A stretch of 64,000 nucleotides of DNA, from NCBI GenBank assembly GCA_024072375.1, contig CP099617.1, positions 415,001-479,000 of the forward strand. Reading direction: 5' to 3'. Position numbers and translations under genes: made by a program. Each line of letters opens with the position of its first letter. The first letter of the stretch is position 1. Under the pieces are notes generated by a model that was given only the letters and a program-made list of their open reading frames with translations, was not told where the DNA came from and did no database searches. Shown one piece after another: positions 60,700 through 64,000 of this stretch. Source of the DNA: Sphingomonadaceae bacterium OTU29LAMAA1 (GTDB lineage Bacteria; Pseudomonadota; Alphaproteobacteria; Sphingomonadales; Sphingomonadaceae).

Positions 60700-61512
60700 C
60701 TACCGGGAAGGTCGCATCATCACCGATGCGAGGCGTAGCACCGCCAGCCAGTTCGCAGGTTTACTGCGGTCCAAACCAGCCATGAACCGAGCGCCACTAA
60801 GTAGTGTGGTCTTTGGGAAGTGCGGCGGTAGTCTGGACATCAGCTTCATCGCCACGTCCCGCTTTGGCTTCACGCTGTCCGCTCTAGCGCGCGCTAACAA
60901 GGCGGCGAGTTGATCGCGTGTCCCGTCCGTGCAGTATGCCCGCTGTCCGATCTGCTGGCGCCAGGAGTTCGCCAGTGATCCGGCATCCAGGGCGTCGAAA
61001 CCCAGTTCCTCGACGAGCTTCATGACGGCGGCACGGGTCTGCGGGTCGTCACCGGCGACGGGCAGTGCGATTCTGTTGAGCGCTCCGGCGGGCCGACCAC
61101 CATGCTCCAGGCTGAGGTCGGAGATGCTGTTGAACGCCTTGACGACCGGGAGACCCAGCTGCTGCGCCACCCAGACGGACTCCGGCATGCCCTCATCGAT
61201 CTGCAGGATCGGGCCGTCGCGAAGCGGGATGTAATTGCCGGCATCCACAATGGTTTGGCCGTGTCTCCACGAAGCGACCAGATCCTTCGGTAGACGCGGT
61301 ATCGCACCTAACGGGATGGCGAGGATCAGCAGCCGCGCCTCGGCTGCCAATTCGCTGATCTCCACGGCCTTCGCGCCGCTCGCAACGGCGAAGTCACGCA
61401 AGCTACTCGGCCCTCGCGAGTTGGCGACTGACACCTCGTAGCCGAGTGCGGTCAAGCGCCTGGCGAGGACGCCGCCAAGTTGACCCGCTCCGACGATTCC
61501 GATCGAGCTCAT
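60700..61512 (-). CDS. NADP-binding F420-reductase-like oxidoreductase
   Basis: 270 residues beginning MSSIGIVGAGQLGGVLARRL, a Rossmann GxGxxG, with NSRGPSSL after beta-2 (the N-S/T-R pattern of NADP-dependent NpdG/F420-reductase-like proteins). VDAGNYIPLRDGPILQ and VVKAFNSISDLSLEHG follow, and SWRQQIGQRAYCTDGTRDQL closes the domain. Members reduce F420 or related cofactors, or act as generic NADP oxidoreductases; the partner here is unknown. Convergent with the tetR upstream. Confidence 0.8.
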   Translation of the reverse strand: MSSIGIVGAGQLGGVLARRLTALGYEVSVANSRGPSSLRDFAVASGAKAVEISELAAEARLLILAIPLGAIPRLPKDLVASWRHGQTIVDAGNYIPLRDGPILQIDEGMPESVWVAQQLGLPVVKAFNSISDLSLEHGGRPAGALNRIALPVAGDDPQTRAAVMKLVEELGFDALDAGSLANSWRQQIGQRAYCTDGTRDQLAALLARARADSVKPKRDVAMKLMSRLPPHFPKTTLLSGARFMAGLDRSKPANWLAVLRLASVMMRPSR

Positions 61513-61588
61513 CGGTATCCTTCCATGATTATTGCAAACGCCAGCCGTGTCATCGGACGGTTCTTCGAAACCTCAGATCCTGACATGG

Positions 61589-62008
61589 TCAGCGGCTTGC
61601 CAGGCTCATAAACCACGCGGGTATCTCGTTGTAGCAGTGGAAGGAGACCACCTTCTCGTCGCGAAGGTGAAAGACGTCGCAGCACGGTATGTCGAAGGTC
61701 TCGCCCGTCGGAGGCACCACCCCCTTCGCGGTGCGGAGGTCGCCGAGATGGGTGCCTTGCAGCCGAAGCTCGACGATCACGGCATCGCCGACCTCATAGA
61801 ACGATAGCAGTTCGCGGTGCATGTCGGGAAAGGCGCTCGCGATGCCCTGGATGGGCTGACGAACCTGGTCGCCCGTCCATCGCATGCCGGAGCCCTGATC
61901 GAGGAAATAGCCATCGTCATGGAACAGGGTGGCGAACCTGTCCGCGTTGAGGGACGTGCCCTCGGCTGCGGCATAGACTTCACGAATGATCTGCTCGTTT
62001 GTCGTCAT
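61589..62008 (-). CDS. SnoaL-like polyketide cyclase/NTF2-superfamily protein
   Basis: 139 residues. VYAAAEGTSLNADRFATLFH, DDGYFLDQGSGMRWTGDQVR, PDMHRELLSFYEVGDAVIVE and LRLQGTHLGDLRTAKGVVPP are typical of SnoaL-like proteins (the GxH...F pattern with the helix before it). Such proteins act as isomerases, hydrolases or binding proteins. It is 76 bases from the NADP oxidoreductase on the same strand and may belong with it. Confidence 0.8.
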   Translation of the reverse strand: MTTNEQIIREVYAAAEGTSLNADRFATLFHDDGYFLDQGSGMRWTGDQVRQPIQGIASAFPDMHRELLSFYEVGDAVIVELRLQGTHLGDLRTAKGVVPPTGETFDIPCCDVFHLRDEKVVSFHCYNEIPAWFMSLASR

Positions 62009-62186
62009 GTCGTCTTCCTTCTCGTTCGGAACTGCTGCTTCGTTAGGACGTGGAAATCAGGGGTGGGGGAGCCGAAGGGTGGCGGCGGGTCGCTGCGACG
62101 GCTTGCAGTGGTTCGTGGCCGTCGTCTGGGGGCAGCACTGATCCTTGACCGTGCCGGCGGCCGCCCGTGTTCCCGTCGTCTCGCCG
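62009..62186. other. Intergenic region with nothing recognised
   Basis: 178 bases between the SnoaL-like gene and the molybdopterin oxidoreductase stop. No repeat, terminator or ORF with family features was seen. Confidence 0.4.
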
Positions 62187-62960
62187 CTATATCCCCGCAT
62201 ACCATTCGTAGCCGCGGTCTTCCCAATAGCCGCCCTTCCCACCGCCGAGATGGGCGAAACTGTCGACCAGTTCGATCCGCCGAATGTATTTGGTCTGCTT
62301 GTAGCCGAGCTGACGTTCGACCCGAAGGCGGAGCGGAGCCCCGTGTCCGACCTCCAGCGGGTGCCCGTTCATACCGTAGGCGAGGATTGTCTGCGGGTGG
62401 AAGGCGTCGATCAGGTCGATGCTGCCATAGTAGCGCCCGCTGCCGTCGAAGGTCTGCTCGAGCTCGTCGTAGCAGTGGAACACCGCGAAGCGCGCGTTGG
62501 TTCTGAGCCCGGCTGCGCGCAAGACCAGCCCGAGCGGCACGCCCGTCCATTGAGCGATGCCGCTCCATCCTTCCACGCAATCGTGACGGGTGATCTGGGT
62601 GCGCGCGGGCAACCGCCGCAGCTCGTCCATCGACAGCGCTATCGGACGATGGACGAGACCGTCGACCTTCAGCCGCCAGCCGGCGAAGCCGTTCTCCTGC
62701 AGTTCCGCATACTCCTCGCCGTCCGGCTGCGATGTGCCGTTGACCCGGAACACCGGCGACAGATCGGCGACACCGTATTCGCGCGCGAGCGAGCCGCCGA
62801 TCGCCAGTCGCTGCGCACGCCGGGTCAGACCTTCCGCCTTGGCAAGGACGTCATTCACCGAGGCGTTGCCGGCGAGGCCGTCGCAGCCCGTCAGCGCCGC
62901 GGCGCTGAGGCCCATCAGCCCGCCGGTCAGCAGCCGGCGACGAGAAAGGTCACTGGTCAT
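62187..62960 (-). CDS. Molybdopterin-dependent oxidoreductase (SUOX/MsrP-like), Tat substrate
   Basis: 257 residues. MTSDLSRRRLLTGGLMGLSA then AALTGCDGLAGN combines a twin-arginine signal (SRRRLL) with a lipobox-like LTGC. The molybdopterin domain has ITRHDCVEGWSGIAQWTGVP (C and W of the cofactor pocket), AVFHCYDELEQTFDGSGRYY and YGMNGHPLEVGHGAPLRLRV. This is the sulfite-oxidase/methionine-sulfoxide-reductase-like fold. Start overlaps the cytochrome gene stop by ATGA, so it forms a complex with that membrane subunit. Substrate not determinable. Confidence 0.9.
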   Translation of the reverse strand: MTSDLSRRRLLTGGLMGLSAAALTGCDGLAGNASVNDVLAKAEGLTRRAQRLAIGGSLAREYGVADLSPVFRVNGTSQPDGEEYAELQENGFAGWRLKVDGLVHRPIALSMDELRRLPARTQITRHDCVEGWSGIAQWTGVPLGLVLRAAGLRTNARFAVFHCYDELEQTFDGSGRYYGSIDLIDAFHPQTILAYGMNGHPLEVGHGAPLRLRVERQLGYKQTKYIRRIELVDSFAHLGGGKGGYWEDRGYEWYAGI

Positions 62961-63811
62961 TCGGTGTCTCCCAGCTTGATGACGTATCGACCCGTGATCA
63001 TCGAGCGCATGTTGTTGATGGGCCCCGACAGCACGACCATGAGCACGTGGACGATCACGAACAGGACCAGCAGCGACGCGGTCGCAAAATGGAGGGTGCG
63101 CGCGGACGCGCGGCCGCCGAAGAGGTCGAGCAGGAACGGTGCGGCAGCGTCGAACCCCGGCGACATGGTTAGTCCGGTGAGCAGCATGGTCGGCAGGAGT
63201 CCGACTATGACCGCGAGATAGGTGAGCTTCTGAAGAGCGTTGTAGCGGCGCGCCGCCTCGCCTTTGGGAAAGCGTAGACGGGCATGGTCGAGCATCTCGT
63301 GCCAGAGATGGCGCGGCCGCACCTCACTGCGGGAGGGCAGCAGGTCGCGTCGGAAGTGGCCGAGCGCCAGCGCAGTGCCGAGGTAGACGAGACCGTTGGC
63401 CACGAACAGCCAGGCGAAGAAGAAGTGCCAGCGCCGCCCGGTGGCGAGGTCCTGACCGGAGGGCAGGGTGATCCAGGACGGGAAGCCGCGCGTGACCGGC
63501 TCGCCATCCTGGCGAGACACGCCGAGAACGCCGGTCGTATCCATACGGCGTCGGCCCAGGTGGAGCACGCCGCGCGGATGGTCGCCATCCCCGGAGGCAT
63601 CTATCCGGGCGACGTAGGGGTCGGCATCGGCGCCGATTTGGCCCCAGTGCAGCGACGGATAGGCGTTCAGGATCTGCAGTCCGCTGAACAGCAGCACCGT
63701 CAGGCAGAGGACGTTGATCCAGTGGGTGACGCGCGTCACTACGCCATGACGGTGGGTGAGCACTCGACGCGGGGAAGCGTCGCCTGGTGCGGCAGGTTCT
63801 TGGTCGGACAT
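62957..63811 (-). CDS. Cytochrome b/b6-type membrane subunit
   Basis: 284 residues. Histidines THRHGVVTRVTHWINVLCLT and a second haem site (HFATASLLVLFVIVHVLMVV) lie in hydrophobic helices, with RWHFFFAWLFVANGLVYLGT and YLAVIVGLLPTMLLTGLTMS between. The layout is that of the cytochrome b561/Ni-Fe hydrogenase b-type subunit that anchors periplasmic oxidoreductases and passes electrons to the quinone pool. It is the first gene of the two-gene unit. Confidence 0.85.
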   Translation of the reverse strand: MSDQEPAAPGDASPRRVLTHRHGVVTRVTHWINVLCLTVLLFSGLQILNAYPSLHWGQIGADADPYVARIDASGDGDHPRGVLHLGRRRMDTTGVLGVSRQDGEPVTRGFPSWITLPSGQDLATGRRWHFFFAWLFVANGLVYLGTALALGHFRRDLLPSRSEVRPRHLWHEMLDHARLRFPKGEAARRYNALQKLTYLAVIVGLLPTMLLTGLTMSPGFDAAAPFLLDLFGGRASARTLHFATASLLVLFVIVHVLMVVLSGPINNMRSMITGRYVIKLGDTE

Positions 63812-63839
63812 CGCGGGCCCTTAAAAAAACAGGGGATGG

Positions 63840-63869
63840 GGCGCCGGCGAGGGGGGAGGCGCCGGCGCC
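63840..63869 (-). terminator. Perfect 10-bp hairpin with later T-run (minus strand)
   Basis: GGCGCCGGCG at 63840-63849 pairs exactly with CGCCGGCGCC at 63860-63869 across a 10-base loop. On the minus strand the stem is followed after about ten bases by a run of seven T (63823-63829). It lies just after the stop of the gene running in from the right edge and before the cytochrome gene, so it is a likely, slightly atypical, intrinsic terminator. Confidence 0.65.
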
Positions 63870-63875
63870 GTCACC

Positions 63876-64000
63876 TCACATCGGCGGAACGACGCCGTTC
63901 TTGCCGACGACGACCTGATGCGCGACGAGCTTGCCGCCTGCGCTCTCCGCCCCGATGAACACCTTGGCGCCAGGCTTCAGGTCGGCCGGCGTGGCGCTGG
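63876..64000 (-). CDS. C-terminal part of a small periplasmic-type hypothetical protein, runs off right edge
   Basis: About 40 residues: ATPADLKPGAKVFIGAESAG then GKLVAHQVVVGKNGVVPPM and a TGA at 63876-63878. The pattern DLKxGxKVFI...A..VxVGKxGVxPPM resembles the C-terminus of small periplasmic DUF5666-like proteins that often accompany molybdopterin/cytochrome b oxidoreductases. The start is outside the window. Confidence 0.55.
   Translation of the reverse strand, partial: SATPADLKPGAKVFIGAESAGGKLVAHQVVVGKNGVVPPM

Overview
The window is GC-rich chromosomal or large-plasmid DNA from an alphaproteobacterium, most likely a sphingomonad (Sphingomonas or a close relative). The evidence is the gene content: LuxR-type solo, TonB-dependent receptor with FecI/FecR, tandem LOV/HWE kinases, MipA/OmpV and acyl-CoA catabolic operons. 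A family of short intergenic repeats of a kind I associate with sphingomonad genomes (from memory, not checked) points the same way. No rRNA, tRNA, CRISPR array or replication origin was recognised.

Layout. (1) 1-11.8 kb: two divergent blocks of an acyl-CoA (beta-oxidation-like) catabolic cluster. The minus block holds an AhpD-like protein, TetR, LuxR, a DUF35 protein, an SCP2-type thiolase, an acyl-CoA dehydrogenase and a thiolase that runs off the left edge. The plus block holds two SDRs, an acyl-CoA dehydrogenase, an ACAD10/11-type phosphotransferase and three crotonase-fold enzymes, with start/stop overlaps. (2) 11.8-21.2 kb: a probable defence island. It has a REase-like protein, a 348-bp noncoding gap, a reverse transcriptase overlapping a family A DNA polymerase, and a 1310-residue REase-like/TPR/PIN-like protein. 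The RT-PolA pair with its divergent nuclease-like neighbour is the most interesting part of the window. (3) 21.6-32.6 kb: hydrolases, a LytS/LytR-type two-component system, and a light-sensing group (two LOV histidine kinases, a small protein and a lone receiver), with five copies of an interspersed repeat.

(4) 32.6-40 kb: a scarred region between two same-strand IS6-family elements, with a third IS6 fragment. Genes at the IS edges are truncated (FAD monooxygenase, a large unknown protein, LysR, a PRTase); inside lie two DUF4238 genes and a broken FecR. (5) 40.3-47.3 kb: an export/uptake unit that looks less GC-rich by eye. It has two ferritin-like proteins (one Tat-type, one lipoprotein), a small beta-barrel, an STN-TonB receptor, FecI and FecR. 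(6) 47.3-60.7 kb: two closely related TetR repressors at the ends of a stretch of stress and envelope genes (TMEM175-like and MFS transporters, an aldehyde dehydrogenase, LysR, MipA/OmpV, a retropepsin-like protease, an orphan FlgD, a flavoprotein disulfide reductase, Ohr/OsmC, a membrane protein), plus one IS5-type element. Six near-copies of one 18-bp palindrome lie before six of the transcription units in regions 5 and 6, including both tetR genes, and suggest a shared regulon. (7) 60.7-64 kb: an NADP-binding oxidoreductase, a SnoaL-like protein, and a molybdopterin oxidoreductase coupled to a cytochrome b membrane subunit.

All functions are read from motifs and gene order; no database search was possible.
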